DNA of 64,000 nt from Larus michahellis (lineage: Eukaryota; Chordata; Aves; Charadriiformes; Laridae): contig NC_133904.1 of NCBI RefSeq assembly GCF_964199755.1, positions 1,922,001-1,986,000 on the forward strand, written 5' to 3'. Positions 1 through 14,352 of the stretch are shown here, piece by piece. The notes beneath the pieces are model-generated. The model saw only the letters and a program-made list of their open reading frames with translations, was not told the DNA's origin and ran no database searches. Numbering within the stretch: the first letter of the stretch is position 1; each line of letters begins with the position of its first letter. The translations under genes and the position numbers were made by a program.

Positions 1-2086
1 CCCCTGAGGAATCTGATGGGGAAAAAGCAAGCAGGAGGTGCTGAAACACTGGCAAAACGCCAAGAAGTTCTGAGCATTTGTAATATGCATCTGCCATTTG
101 AAAACAAAGCCAGGCAACCTAGAAATTTGACATTTGAGGAAACCCACATTGTTTGCAGCAAGTGAGAAAGATGCCCAAACGATTGAGGGCAAATACTCAA
201 CAAAACATTTAAGTCTGTTTTTTGTTACAGTATCAGTAACTGCATAAACGCAGAAAATTAATAAAAGTCTGCTGTATACTTGCATTTAAAACTCCTAAGC
301 TGTACGCACAATTGCTCCAAGTTGTTTTGAAAGCATATAAAGCTGCATATCACTGGTTATTAGTCCAATACGCTTTTTCATTAACATATATATATTTATT
401 ACTCTAAAATACCTTCATGACATTTAGAGCTAGCAATTTTACAATCCGGAGCAACATTACTTTCCACTACAAGAGGAAACAACCAACCATTTCTCATTTG
501 CACAGATACCAAAGCGCTCTGTTCCCCCAAAAGCACAAGAAAAAAGGCTTTTTAATATTATTGCTTCAGACAAACAGAAAGACACCACCGGATGCACATG
601 CAAAACAAAACCCCCAAACATACCCTTAAGTTAACTGAAAGGACAGAGATTGCTTAAAAAGGTATCTGGTTGGAATTTCATCCACTTCCATTTTCTTACC
701 CTGACACTCAGTCCACAAACGAGGGAAAAAATAAGCTATTGTATATAAACTCCTCAAGCAATAAGACATGACAGAGCATGAATTATGATCTCTTCATTTG
801 GAGCTGGTTTGTCAGACATGGAGCTGACAGCAAAGTGCTCTTACCACATCTAGGAATAAACACATACCATAATTCCTGCATTGGAATGTCTTATTGAAAT
901 TATAGCATTATTTTTAAGTATTTATAATGTAAAAGTGATGAGACACATACTGAGTACCTAATTATCCTGTACCACCAGCGTTGCTTGGAATGCTTATTAA
1001 TCAATTAGGTTTTAGATTAAAGCTAAATAGATACGGTATACCTCTTAAAAGAATACCTGAACCAGAAGATGAGATTATCAAAAGCTATCTGTTTTTCCCT
1101 CAATGTGTCAGTTATAATAGTTTAAAAAAAAAATTCGCAAACAACTGCGCAACATACTTCCAAAGTCTGCAGACCACCATCACCACTCACATCATCAGGC
1201 CTTCTACAACCCTGTAGCTGTTAACGTAAAGTACCTGCTCATTTTTATTTACAAGGGATCTCTTTCGCAAAGGACGGGTTTTTTCCACTCACCCACCACC
1301 TCCCCGTATCCATTCTCTCAAAGCTCCTCCTCCCAGCAATTCTCACAGTGAATCTTCTCCAGGGTTTCAAGACAGTAGAAGGTTCCAACATGGAAGCAGC
1401 CCCTCCAGAAATCAACACGACTATTGTATTTAAGCAGTATTCAAGAGTATTAAAAGTTAACCATGCTGTAAAGTGCTACTTGGAGCCAGAGCCAGAAAAA
1501 TCACACATTGTTATACAATTCTCTGTGAGCATCAGATTATTCTCAGCAGCTACGCAAGTGATTTATACCTTAATACAAAAGAGAGTTTAAAGACAAGTAG
1601 CCACAACTGCAAAAGAACCTCAAAGCCTTCCTAAACTCAGGTGTTCCGGCTGTAAAGCACCACAGCAAATACCTAGCCTGGCATTCTTTCCCAGCACAGA
1701 TGAGAAGATTTTATGGGCTTGACGGATTCAGGGGTATTTCTCTTCTGTTTTTTTTTTAAATAATCAGACTCTATGGTTTATAAGAACTACTGAAAGCAGT
1801 TTTATTCTCCTTTTTCTAAGGTTTAGTTTGTTTCTTGTCAAACTCGCCCCTTAAACATAACGGATCTTTGAACCATATTTAGGGCTCAGCTAAAGTAACT
1901 AATGAGTGTTACGTAAGATGTCTCTCCATGTAGAACAATCTGTTCCAAAAGTTACCAAAAATAGCAATTCTCTAAACACTGGTGTGATGCAATATTTAAC
2001 CAGTTACTGCATTAGCTGCTGAATTCATACATTACTATTAAAAAAAAAAAAGACTTAAAATATTATTACAACATTTGCAACCTTAC
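1..2086 (-). other. PIAS1: PIAS1 intron 2, 5' part
   Basis: This block lies downstream of the exon 2 donor on the minus strand and runs off the window edge. It is AT-rich with short A and T runs and ATTA-type words. No peptide matching the next part of PIAS1 (rest of the PINIT domain) appears on the minus strand, so exon 3 must lie outside the window. I see no repeat family that I can name here. Confidence 0.85.
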
Positions 2087-2531
2087 CTAAGCTGGTAGGT
2101 TTTATCAGCTCATCCAACAAGTCATAAAAAGGTAACTTCTGAAGTTTTATGTCGGGATGGACAGGGTGGAGCGCAGATGTGAGATGGGGGAGTTCCAGTT
2201 CATGTTTAGGTCCCAGAAGCGAAACGGGAAGCAATGGTGACGTGGCAGGGTGGCCATCGTAACTGAGCTGTGGAATGGTAGACGGAGACAAAGCCGCTGG
2301 CATGGAGCTCGAGTGTACGCTGGGGATAGATAAGTCTGCAGGTGTCATGATTTTCTGAGGGAACCTTCGCCTATAGAGTTCTTTGATTTTCATTTGTACA
2401 GCAGGACTGCAGCCAGCCTTTAACAAATGCAGTGCTTTTGTGAGAAGTTCGTGTTTTCGTCCGTGCTTGTTCCTCCCCGCGTAACCCAGAAGTACTTGCA
2501 GTTCAGAAACTCTAAGGCTCATAACCATTTG
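2087..2531 (-). CDS. PIAS1: PIAS1 coding exon 2 (SAP domain, start of PINIT domain)
   Basis: PIAS1 is a nuclear SUMO E3 ligase that restrains STAT1 and many other transcription factors. This 445-nt exon encodes residues 9-156 plus one base. It is preceded by a pyrimidine-rich acceptor ending in AAG (AG at 2533-2532) and followed by the donor GTAAGG from 2086 down. The peptide is almost identical to vertebrate PIAS1: the SAP DNA-binding module spans about residues 11-45 (SLRVSELQVLLGYAG, then NKHGRKHELL), with an LQVLL LxxLL-type motif at 19-23, a basic YRRRFPQK stretch near 61-68, and the beginning of the PINIT domain after about 124 (ending LIKPTSL). The first two codons CAA ATG fit directly onto exon 1's final AAG. 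The SP-RING and SUMO-interacting parts are outside the window. PIAS2 or PIAS3 are less likely given the sequence match. Confidence 0.97.
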
Positions 2532-5500
2532 CTTAAAAGAAACAAAACAAAAAATTAGTATTCAAGTTACATCATCTTAAACACTAACATTAGAATGTGG
2601 CTTAATCCCATTAAGCATACAGTTTTTAAAGGCACCCCACCACTGCTCTTCTCCCACTGATTCTAAGAAATACAATGCAAAACAGTACTTGTTCACAGAC
2701 AGATATCGCTACTTAGAAAGTCAGTATCGAGCAATTTTTAAAGGGATTTCCATTTGCCATATACAATTCAGGACAGCAATGCTGGGGAAAAAAAAACAAC
2801 TGAGAAAAGGACAAGTTGCCAGTACAAAATAACGCTTGTAAATGTAATTATTTTCTAATCACCGTTCTGCTAGTATCTATAATGTTAACTTTTTTTTTTT
2901 TTTTACATCTAACTAGATGAATAAAAAGTCATACATTGACAATATCCACGTCTCCAGTACTCGCACTTAAAAGCTGTGCCAGTCCTTAAGTCTGGAACGT
3001 TACTTCACTTTCTCTCGCTTTTTGCCATGCAGCATAACTAATCCACGCAGGTTCAAAGGAAAGGAGATAAGTGACTGATGTCAAAAAGAGAACGAGAAAT
3101 TATAATCCAATTTGTGTTCAACCCCATATGATCATTACTGAATTAAAGGAAACTTTTTCCAACTCCATTTCCTTACTTCTCACATCAAAGTTGCATGTTC
3201 TGTTTTGGATGGGAGAGCTGGGCTTTGCCTTCTATTAATTAGCATCTTCATTTACACAGTCTTTTACTGTCTCACAATATGGTCTAATGAAATCAAACTG
3301 GTAAGACTTGTAAACTGTTTCACTTCTTCAGGAACCGAGAAAAACACTACACAAAGTGGCGAAACCAGCAGTCGCCCATGTGCACCAACTACTTCTCTGC
3401 TGGTCAAACAGGAGCCAGAAAGTCAACTTAGGAGCTCAGTTTCTATTTGAAAACTTCTTTCAGTGCTTGACACGGGCTCATTCGCCATCACAAGCCCTGT
3501 GACACCAGATGAAATGATATTCCTGCAGAATTTTGGATTCCCCAGGAACTGACAAAGAGGTACAATGCCACGACTGGCTACCTGGATCTTTTGTATGAGA
3601 CCACTAAATACCCTGAATATTTTGTAGTCAATTCCAAAAGATCAAAACCAAAATAATACTTGAAGTACATATTTGGGACTAAGCTAATTCAGCATACCAG
3701 GGTTCTGCAATTTCCCAGTGACTGAGGGCTGAATAACCAAACTAGCGCTAGCAAAGAATCTTTAAAATAGAGTACGAATGCTCCCACCTTCTCTAGTTCT
3801 TCAAGCCGTGCAAAATATTCAGACACATTACTCAAGTTATTTTCACATTAATTCTTAAACCTAGAGTCCTAGTACTAGAAAGTATGCTATCCCTAGCTTT
3901 AGCAAAACCAGCCCCAACCCTCATCAATTCTTCAAACATCCAGCACCTGCAAGAGATCTTCAAGGTACAGGTGTCCAGGAGAGGTATTCCCCTATACTGA
4001 AATAGGTCGTGTTATTTAAAAGTGCTAAATGAGATGATTCATGTATTTAATGAGGTATGCACCCAGATAGCTTTAACTAAATTTGCCATAAAATTTCTGC
4101 TCCATTGAACCCCACCAACAGAACTGGATAACCTTGCTGCAGATCTTGGATAAACCTTGCTGCAGACTACCGCAAACACTTGGGATATAACAGGAATTTT
4201 CTGGCATATTTTTCCGTGAATACCCTGAGAACCTGCTTCATACTTTCGACTACGAGACTGTCATGAAGCTACTAATGAGAACAGACGAGGTACTTTGTAA
4301 GAAACAGAGATGTCTTAAAAGAATAGGCATTTCAGTTACAATCTGAAGTGTTGACAGCTGAAAAGAAAGTGAAACAAATAGATTTGCAACATGGAAAAAC
4401 ACTATTTATAATGCTTTACAAACATTTCTTCAACAGAATGAGTAGTTACAGCTGAAGGGTTTAATGCCTGCTACCATCACCGTTAAAAGTCACTTCCTGA
4501 ACAGCCAGAACCTCTCAGAGCTTCACTCTGTTCGTGTTTTGTAATGAACTTATAGACCTAGCTTGCAAAAAACACCGAGGATTAAGAAATAATTGAGCTA
4601 ACACAGAAGCTCCTGCTACACGTTGCATATTTTCCATTTTTGGAAGGTATAGGCAAGTTAAAAATAAGCATACAGAAAGCAGGGTCCATCATGTAGCCAG
4701 AGTCACAAACCAAAACCAATAAAATTCCCCAGATCTTCCCCACCCTGGCGCATTCCTTACAAAGGACAAGAATAATTGTATTTGCAACGTTAAGGGCACT
4801 AATGGATACATCAATTAAAAACACAGTCATGGAAAAAACCAGCAATAAATGTTTGCGGTTTTATTACAGTTTCATACTTCACTGATAAACCTTTCTTCCA
4901 CAAATAAATAGAGGCAATGCCTTAAAACACACGCACACACATCCATAGGTTTTGCCAGTGGATCGTGTCAATCAGTGGCACGGGGAAGCAGAACCCGACA
5001 GACGCAGCCTTGCTGGCAAAAAGTCTCTCACGTTGCTGCAATCTGAACATGAAAATTCCTCTCCCCTCCTCCAACACAGTTGTGTTTTATTTGAGGACAC
5101 AACCCAGCTCCACCAGCAGAAGTGCCACTGCCCGTACAAGCACTACCCATACTACGAGCCCTTGGCCCATGTCACACTGGTACCCTAATCTTAGAACAGG
5201 CAGGATAATTATAGCAGGGAAATAAAACAAGTGCTGTCAAATGCACAAAGTAAATACACAAAAAAGCTGCAATTTATAATTAATTTTTTTTTCCTGTCAC
5301 ATCTCACCTCATCACAATTCAAACCCCTTGCTGGCATAGTTACACCAGCAAAGCTGAAGGGCAAAGACACAAAGCATTTTGCTTCAGGAAATCTTGCTTT
5401 TTTTCCTGTTGCCTGAAGTAGAGTAGTAAGAAGACCACTCCCAGCAGTACAGCTGCACCTGCAGCAAGCTACAAAACCCACCACAAAGATTCTGTCTCCT

Positions 5501-8500
5501 AACAACGGCAAATATCCACAATCCTTTTTTTTGGTGGGTTTGGTTTTTTTTTTTTCTTTCCTAACACAAAAGAAACTAACAAAAAAACCAACAACAAATA
5601 CAAAACCAACCAACCAAAAAAAAGTATATACACAGCTACCAAGGACAGACTGAAGGATAGCTTACGAACTGCAATTACAGATAACTAGGTGTTTAGTTCT
5701 GTGTTCAAGTACAGGTAAATATATGTTCCTACAAACTTCACACTAGGGCACAAGAAATTGATGCTTTTCAGCTAAGAAAAGGTAGAGCTACTTGCCATTT
5801 GCCTAACTTCAGCACGAGAAACGCAGCAGCTGACTGTAAGCCAGTTTCAGCTACAACAAATCCCAGTACCAAGCACACTGGGTGTTCTGATGATGTTGTG
5901 CATTTTGCTACCTGTTGTATCTAAACAATATCTAAAATTCAAAGAAAGGGTGAGGACGGTAGAAAAACTGTTCGAAGTGTAAAACAGTAAGAACAAGCTT
6001 TACAGAAACTCAACTTATCTCAGTTTAACAGAGAGTATTTCTATTTTGACTCACTGTAAAGACCTTCACAGAGTTTAGAAGGTAACTCTAATCTATCAAC
6101 TTACATCTGACATTTCCTGCTTGACAATACAACACAAACACACGTTCCTCCGCAAAAGCTGCATTAGTCATGGGGATTGCCTGGCTCATTATACACACCC
6201 CCACTTCAGCCCGCGTCCCCTCGCCCAAGCCTTGTGACCACAGCCCAGCCTTCCCAAAGCCAGCAGGGCATTTCACTGTCTTAAGACAAGTCACCTAATT
6301 GTACATGTCGGGCAGGAGGACCATGGAATCAAAGAGGCCAGTTTATTTTCCCACCTCCCAGTTGCTTGTTTCCAAATCTGTGCCACTTCTCTCTTGGCAG
6401 ATTGTGTGAACTCAACCGTTTGCTGCAGTTCACGCTGCAGCCGCGTGAGCAGGTGCATCCCCCGGTTTCTGTGTGTTGAGGAAACGTTCTCAAGCAACTC
6501 ATCTGGAAACAAGGATATTTCCTGTTCCACACCTACTTCAGATAGCCAATAAGGTTTGGAAGAAAATAGCTTAAGGATGCAAAAGCAACCCATGGGCGGC
6601 ATCCTACGTCATCCACCCACTACCTCTCCTGTGACTATCAATAGGAAAGGATGCTCTGCCTACAGCTTGCTCTTTCAAAAAGGCTGGTACACACTTTTTT
6701 AAAAGCTAACACATATGAAAATTGTTGAAGTCCCCCAAACCAAAAATTGCATGGAGACACGTACAAGGTAAAGAGGAACCAGGGTTTTCCCCAAGACATT
6801 CAGAAAAGGATTATGAAATGAAAAGCATCAGGCTGCTTAGTACACACTGCAACATCAACGCACGTTTTGTAGCTCCTGACTCACTAAGATCTCTCAATAA
6901 ACAAGCACGTCTGGTTGGAGAAACGTGTCTATGCCACACAACAGGACCATTTTGCTTTGTGAATGTTGTTTGGCCATTCAGAGTAAATATATTTTACCAG
7001 GAACCTTAACTTTTAACAGAGCAGCCAACATGAAGAGTCATTTTCTTTGATTTCTCTCAGCAAAGAAAACAGCAGAGATAAATCTTTAGTTTTAAAGAAT
7101 GGTTTTCCACAAAGCCCAGTCGTTCCACCCGTTGTGGAAAGATGCCCAGGCTGGGCAGCTTCTCTGGCTAGAGAAGGCCAATCGTTAGTACAGGTTAACA
7201 GGTCAGACCAAAGAAGAATTGCTTTCAAGAACTGGATCTCATCTCACCAATCTATGAAGGTTGGGAATTAAGTTTAGAAATAAATAAAATCTAAGTATTA
7301 GTGCCTCTGTATAAGAAATTCCTTTGATAACCTTGCGTGGCTGGTCTCACTGGCACGTGATTCAGAGAAGTGCTACTAAAAAGACAAGCAGATTCAGGCA
7401 GCGAACATAATTTCTAGACTGGAAAATACATAGGGGCTAAAACACTGGTTTGAAATGCAGGAAGATGAGCTTTAAGTCCCACTGCTCAAGAAAAGATCAG
7501 ATACAGGTTATCTGCTGAGATCCAACACCACAGATGGTGAGCCTTCATGTTTTTTCCCATTCTTTGAAGGGAGGGACTTGCCTAAGAGGTAAAAGCCAGG
7601 CAGCAGTCAGTGATTTTTATTTTAAATAAATTGAGCAGTGTCCATTGAAAAGCATGGTGGAAAATACTGAAAATTTATCACAAATACCAGCACCACGAGA
7701 TACTGTCTTCAAAGCAGCATACTCATCCATCAGCAGCAGCATTAACAGTCCCAACAATTTGATGAATGCTTTCTAGAAAGGGTATTTCTACATCTCTAGT
7801 AATCAGCCCCGGGACCTATCTGGAGAATTTAACAAGTTATTTCCGGATGTTTATGATAACTAGAAGCTGTGAATAAGCTCCAAAACGCATTCAAAAGTTT
7901 TGCCAGCACAAGAAGCAGCATTTGGCGAGGCACCACACCGCATTTTGTGCCTAAAGCTATACAACAGGTCCTCCACAATTCTCTAACCATTAACACAAAT
8001 GTCAAAGGGGGGAAAAAAAAGAAAAGAAAAAAATCACCTCAAACACTAGGGAGAAGATGGGAGAACAGAAGTAGAAAAAAAAAAAAGAAGAAACTTAAAA
8101 AAAAAGCATACTGAACGGGAGGTCACCCATTTATAATCAGCAATTGAAGACAGTGACACTAAGTTTCTTCTGTTATTAGAAACATAGTGATGAGCAATAG
8201 TTTACTAACAATCCTGAAATTAAGAATCATTCGAGAAGATGGCGAGCACTGCAAGGAGTCACTTCAAAGTCAAAGTAAAGAAAATCCTCCTGACTATAAC
8301 CCTGTGCTCTTCTGAAGGCTTCAGCAACGGAGCCTCTGCACTGACACCCTGCACAGCACCTTCGGCCCCAGAGTCCGGAGGGATCAGCTCCGGCCATCGT
8401 CTGCGTTACAAGTGGGGACACATTCACACTGGCAAAGCTCTAACGCTGTTTTCAAGCACAACGCAAATGGAAATTTCCCCCTTATGAAAACAAGGAAACT

Positions 8501-11500
8501 ACTATTCAAGGAATTCCACAATGCACTTCCAAAAGACAGTTTAAAAAAAAAATCAAATCAGAATTGTTCTTTTTTTCTAATAAAAGCAACTAGGAAGCAT
8601 TAGATTAGTATGGAAGTGGTTTTGAATTAATCGCAGTATGCCTTCAACACCCAGCTGTAAAAATACAGGAGAGTTCCTGCATGCTATGAACAGCCTCTTT
8701 AACCCCTGATATAAATCTTCTGGAGAAGAAAGCTATACCTGAGCTACACGAGCTCTCTACAGCTACACAGACTAAACTCTTGGGTTCTTAGACATTTAAG
8801 ATTTGTGAAAATGGGAGATCATGAAGGTAAAAATATTCCCATCTTTTATGAAGGCACATTGCCTAGTCCTAAATTCTATCTGCAAGGCACACACAAGGAA
8901 GCTATCAAGGCTAAACCATAAAAATTGAAATCAGTCTACCGAAAATCTGCAAGAGGGAGTGAAACGACCAATTCATGGAAGCTCAAGCGCCTGGATGACA
9001 GGCTGTAACTTCCTGCATTTGTCTAATGCAACCAAAACACTCAAAGGTTGAAGTCACCGTAATTCAAAATGAAGGGGAGGCAAAAGCACAGAAGAACAGT
9101 CATAAATATGCAACACACTACAACCTTTAAGGAGGCTATTGGTTTTCACAACGAAAAACTCAGCTGTATCCTAGTGTGATGCATACAATGTTTCGGCAAG
9201 CAGGGCCGTAACAAAAGAATAGGTACAAACCAACCGCAGGTGTAAATATTATTTGCCTTTTGTTACACACACAAGGAGATATTTCTTAATCAAAGAAACC
9301 CTATATTTACACAGTATATCAGTGCTCATAAAGAACATTTCACAACCGTATGACCAAATCTATGCATTTGTCTAGCGGGCAGTAAAAATAGATTTAAATC
9401 CATTAAAAATGCACCAACAAAATGATGTCCATATACTGTAAATGCCAAAAATAGCCTGGACTGACCTACTGTTGGTATCTCCATAGACATGGGCTTCCTT
9501 AAGGTCAAACACTGTATTCATGATTTTCACCGGGTTACATATTTTTTACCATGCTAGCAGAGAAAGTACACTATAAAGCTTAAGTCATCAGGTGTTATTT
9601 ACTCTAGCATGCTCACAAACAGAATATTTCCTTGCTAATGATATGGTTCCGTATCTGTTAATATAAACATTATGACCCTTGAACAAATCTACACGAATGA
9701 TGAAGTTCAGATTCAAGTGCCTACTAACACCAGGGATCTCTGGCAGTGAAGGGACTGTATGTATATGTAAAATCTATATCAGTTCTGCATAAAGGGCTTC
9801 TGGACAGAAGGTCCTGCGATTTCCTACCGTCACCTACACTCATTCAATTCATATAACAACTTACCAAATATATCATAACCTTAACTCTTAATTCCCCAGA
9901 TCAAACAGTACAAGGAATATTTTCCTTACCTGCTCTTGGCAAACATTGCTTGCTTGTATCTGTCGTGCTGGTAAAACTTGACTACCCTCAAATTTAGAAA
10001 GTTTTAGTAAAGTCGGAGCATTGCTGTGTATACATGAACACTAATAAATCTAAGATCTCCTTCCAACCCACGATTCAGAGGCCTCCATCTAATCCTGCAG
10101 CAGTGACGCTACCAACTTCTTAGAGATGTCTGTCACTCACAGTAGACAAGAAAATCCACAGTGATAAAAGTAACAAAATGCACTGAAGAGTGAAAGGATT
10201 GCAAAAGAAAACAGTAAGACAGCTCTAGCCCCCCTTGAACTGCCTGCTAGTAACAACAGGCAGGCAGAGTTTGGAATTTTTAATATAATCCCCACATGTT
10301 AACAGCTGTCTTATGTTTTTTGCCTCTGATATTTTGCTATGCTATCACAGAAATGAAATATCATCTAAAAGCCTCGATACATATACCCTGGCAAATTACT
10401 GTAGGCGATCACCCATCTAAATGTCCACTGCACCCCTTTTCCTAGAGCTTTTTTCCTCAGAAAGACTCAAGACTGTGTGCCCATGTCCCCAAAATGCCAC
10501 TTCAGTTCTCGAACACTTAAATCTGCAGGATTTTGTAATTTTTTTTTTTAATATGATGGCTTGCAAACCACACTGTGTCCTGCCCTGCCTCCCTGGCTGC
10601 ACATCAACCCTGCCCTAGCAGAGAAGCCGGGTGGGCAGCTGGGGAAGGGACTTGCTCCCACTGTAAAAGCCAGATTTGCTGGAGAAAGTCCGCCAAGACT
10701 TTAGTCATGTCTAAATTGTGTTTGATTTAAAGTCACATTTTATCTTAATCCGTAACAGAAGTTTTACCATTCTCAAGAGATTTTATTCACTAGGTGAACT
10801 ATATTATTACTTTGGGTATTAAATAAGGTTGCTGACACGGTAGTAATCTCCATTTCTGTTCTTGAAGGCTCAAGGTTTTTTTCAGCCGCACTCAAACTTA
10901 ATTGTCCCTAGTGTATTTATCTTTGCAGACGGGAATCATTTTTACAGAGTTATGCACTAGCATGATTTTCATGACAAGTAATTGCAGAAATGCTAGTTTA
11001 GACAATTGCTGGACAACTAAACAGTGTGCCTCTCTAAAGACAAACAGCTTACACCTAAGGCTAATAATGAAGACAATTATTTTCCACTATTTGGGAGAGG
11101 GTCATTGCCAGACAAATTTACTTTTTATTAAGAATGTTCTTATCCTTAACTAAGCCTTTCAACTGGCTGACAGAAGAGCTAATTCCTATGCAATAAGCTT
11201 CAGCAGAGCCCAAGCCAGCCGCAGACACAGCTGTCCAAAGAGCTTGCTAAACACAGTATGTCCTATTATAATCTCTCTAACAAATAACACAAAAGGTCTA
11301 CATCGGTATAATCAAAATATAACAACTTATATAGCATTCAGTAATAGTCTGAAAGATTGTCGCTTTGTATAATAAAGAAAAAAAAAGATTAGGAACAAGA
11401 ATTCTCAGCTTCTGGAAGCCATACAGGAGGTCAAAACCACACATTTAGTCCCCCTCCTCCAGTGATTTTAAAGAAGAAACCAGATACCTTTTAAAACATG

Positions 11501-14309
11501 TAATTAAAACACAAAAGCAATGGTTATGTAAAAAATTTGACTTATTTGGGATTTACAGATAGGAAGTCTATTAAATGAGAATCCTTTTAGCCATTATTTT
11601 TCAGCAGAACGCTAGAGAATGAAGCTCCAGTTACTTTCTAAATATCTAAAATACCTGCATGAAGCACATGTAGCTTTTGGAAGTCAATTTTGAAGGAAAG
11701 CTGGAGAAGAATGCACCTGGAATTCTATGAATGTACTCACATAGCAACATGGATAAAGAGGCGGCTTCCACGAGCAGCTTACAGAACCTCTTAACAGCAA
11801 GACACACAACAATTTCAAGACCTACATTCTCACATTCAGTGTTGACGTTTGCTTGCAAAATTTAAATCTCTACTGCATCAACAGACATTATTTCTTCATA
11901 TGTGTTAGCCAACTTAAGCATCACTCAATTAAAACAAATTATTGCCATAATAGACGCATGTTTTCCTCCAAGATTTAAAAAAAAAACTTTATTTCTGTAC
12001 ATTACAGAACTGCAAAGTGTTCTGTTTTCCACATGCTGAAAGTTATCAACAAACACTGAAGAGTTAGCTGTCCACTAAAAATAAACAAACTTTTGTTATT
12101 TATTTAGCTTCTAATGAGGTTAACACTTCAGAATATGAAATTATACAGTCAAATATACACAAAACAATCAACTTTTTCCCCCTCATTTGTCCCATTTTCT
12201 AGGGTGCAGCACCGGAGACAGATTACATCATCACCAACTATTATGCTGGAATCTCAAAAAGTTTTAATTAACAATCATATTAAATTTGGATACTGACTTG
12301 CAAAGGACTGAACAGCAGGCTGAAGCCAGTGTATAATCGAATCTCATTGCCATTAAAAGTAACCAATTGCTATGTAAATACCCTGGGAGAAGGAAAGCTA
12401 GGAGACTGGAGTTGTCTGTTCACAGCTACCACTTTAAAAAAATATTTTAAAGCCAAAATGGCCAATGATAAAATCAAGTGTTTTCTTTTAGACTTGGAAA
12501 CAACCCTTCTCACAAAGTTCTGTTCTGAGAAATGCATTCCTAGGCTTTGTGAATTACACCTAAAAAGAGTGATTCTGATGCGCTGAGCTCCACCACAACA
12601 GCAGGATCCATCCACAGCAACAGCTGTACCAGGACCACAGCTGCCATCAGCCTTGTCACTGGGTACCACGTACCAATATCCCCTTGTTCATACACCATCT
12701 CACAAGATGCACAATAATGTTTGGTAGTGCTTTTAGCTGTAGCTACAGGAATATATAAAAGACTGCAACAATAGTTAATAACATCTAGAATAAAGACTGG
12801 GGAGGAAGGAAAGGCGGAAGGAAGGGAGAAGAACAGGAAAATTACGATATCAGATAAAACATCAGGTATGGGAAATACTCAATAATTCATCATTAAAAGA
12901 TTTCCCTTTCCAAAGGAAGAAATGGAACAGAAATGAAATAAATCTGCTGACAACAAATACCTATGAAATACACTGGCCAAATACTTTATTCCCTTCCAAT
13001 ACTGGTCCACCAAGAATAATAATTTATTACTACTAACAATTAGTTGTAATTGTTATCACAGAAATAAGCAATGGAGCCAAAAGTTCCCACTGTGTCAATA
13101 AGCTGAAAACAAATACTCCATCAAACAATCATACTGGCATCCATATATAAAAAAAAAAAAAGCTAGTCATTCTGTACATAATTTATTTCGTAAGGTCTTC
13201 AAATTCATGTATAGAAATTACATTAGGAAGCCAAAATACACACTCCTTTTTAAGTAGTCATATAGCAGTAAATCATCAAGATTAATTAAGAGCTTGAACA
13301 ATACTAAGAAATTTTCCTTTTACATTACAGTTCCTCAGAGTACCAGGTAAGATGCACCACACAAATCAAGCATCTTGTCACCAGTTCTGCAGAGACCACG
13401 TGAAACTGGGGAAGACTCAAGTTTCCTACAGCAATGTTCTCATAGCACAGATTATCCTAAATTGGTCTCTACTTTGATGAGGTATCAATTTCAAGCACGT
13501 TCTAGTGAAACTCTTCAAAATCATTCCTTTAGTGCAGTTTTTCTAAGTCTTCATAGAGCACAGGTAAGACAAGCGTTTTCTCTGCTCAGGTCTTCCTCTT
13601 CTTTCAGGAGAGGACACCCATTCTCTTGCCTTTCCTCTACTTATTCCTGAAACAGATGATCCAAGTTCTTTTCACTTTGCTTGCTTAGCCCCGGTCCTAC
13701 CTAGAAAAAGCTCGTCCTAGATGTTTTTTGGAGACTAAAACAGAACTAGCAGTCCTTTCTCTGTTCCTTAGCTGTTGAATATTTTCATGTTTAAGCATCT
13801 CCATTTATCTGGGAGCCACATCTCTGCTTCACATATTTCATCTATCAATAGTGCAGTGGCCGTAAACAAAAGGATGTGAGAAAGGCAAGGGCTGACGGAA
13901 AGTAACACTTTCTATTACATTTAGAGAAACAACCTGCACATCTGAAATGTTTTTCAACCATATCAGTTGGTCTAAGAAGAATTATTACCCCATTATATTT
14001 TATAGAAGCATCTGCCTACGAACAAACAGGTTCAGGTTTTTAGGCATCAGCCTAAAAGCAAGACCAAGAAGTAACATTCACATGTTTACATGACTCTTCT
14101 AGTCCCTGGCCACTTTCATTAAGAGCTAACTGCACATGAAATTCAAAGTTACTAAACACAAAGTAGACAGAAGTGAAGGATCATCTAAACTTCTCATGTG
14201 TTTTTCTCATTATGCAGTTGATGGTTCAGGAGAGGAACTTGGGCATCGCTACAGACAGCTCTTCATGCAGCTACGGCCAAATAAGCAGATTTGCAGGGAA
14301 CTAGTAGGC

Positions 14310-14352
14310 CAAACAACCTTGGGAGGTCCCTTTCAACCTCACATTATGTGGG
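14310..14352 (+). repeat. possible CR1 3'-end fragment
   Basis: A short stretch reads ACCTTGGGAGGTCCC then TTTCAACCTCA, resembling the conserved 3' tail of CR1 LINEs (typically a 'ggtcccttccaacct' core followed by ATTCTRTG-like repeats). The copy is short and decayed, and sequence upstream (14205-14309) is only vaguely similar, so the left end is uncertain. Confidence 0.4.
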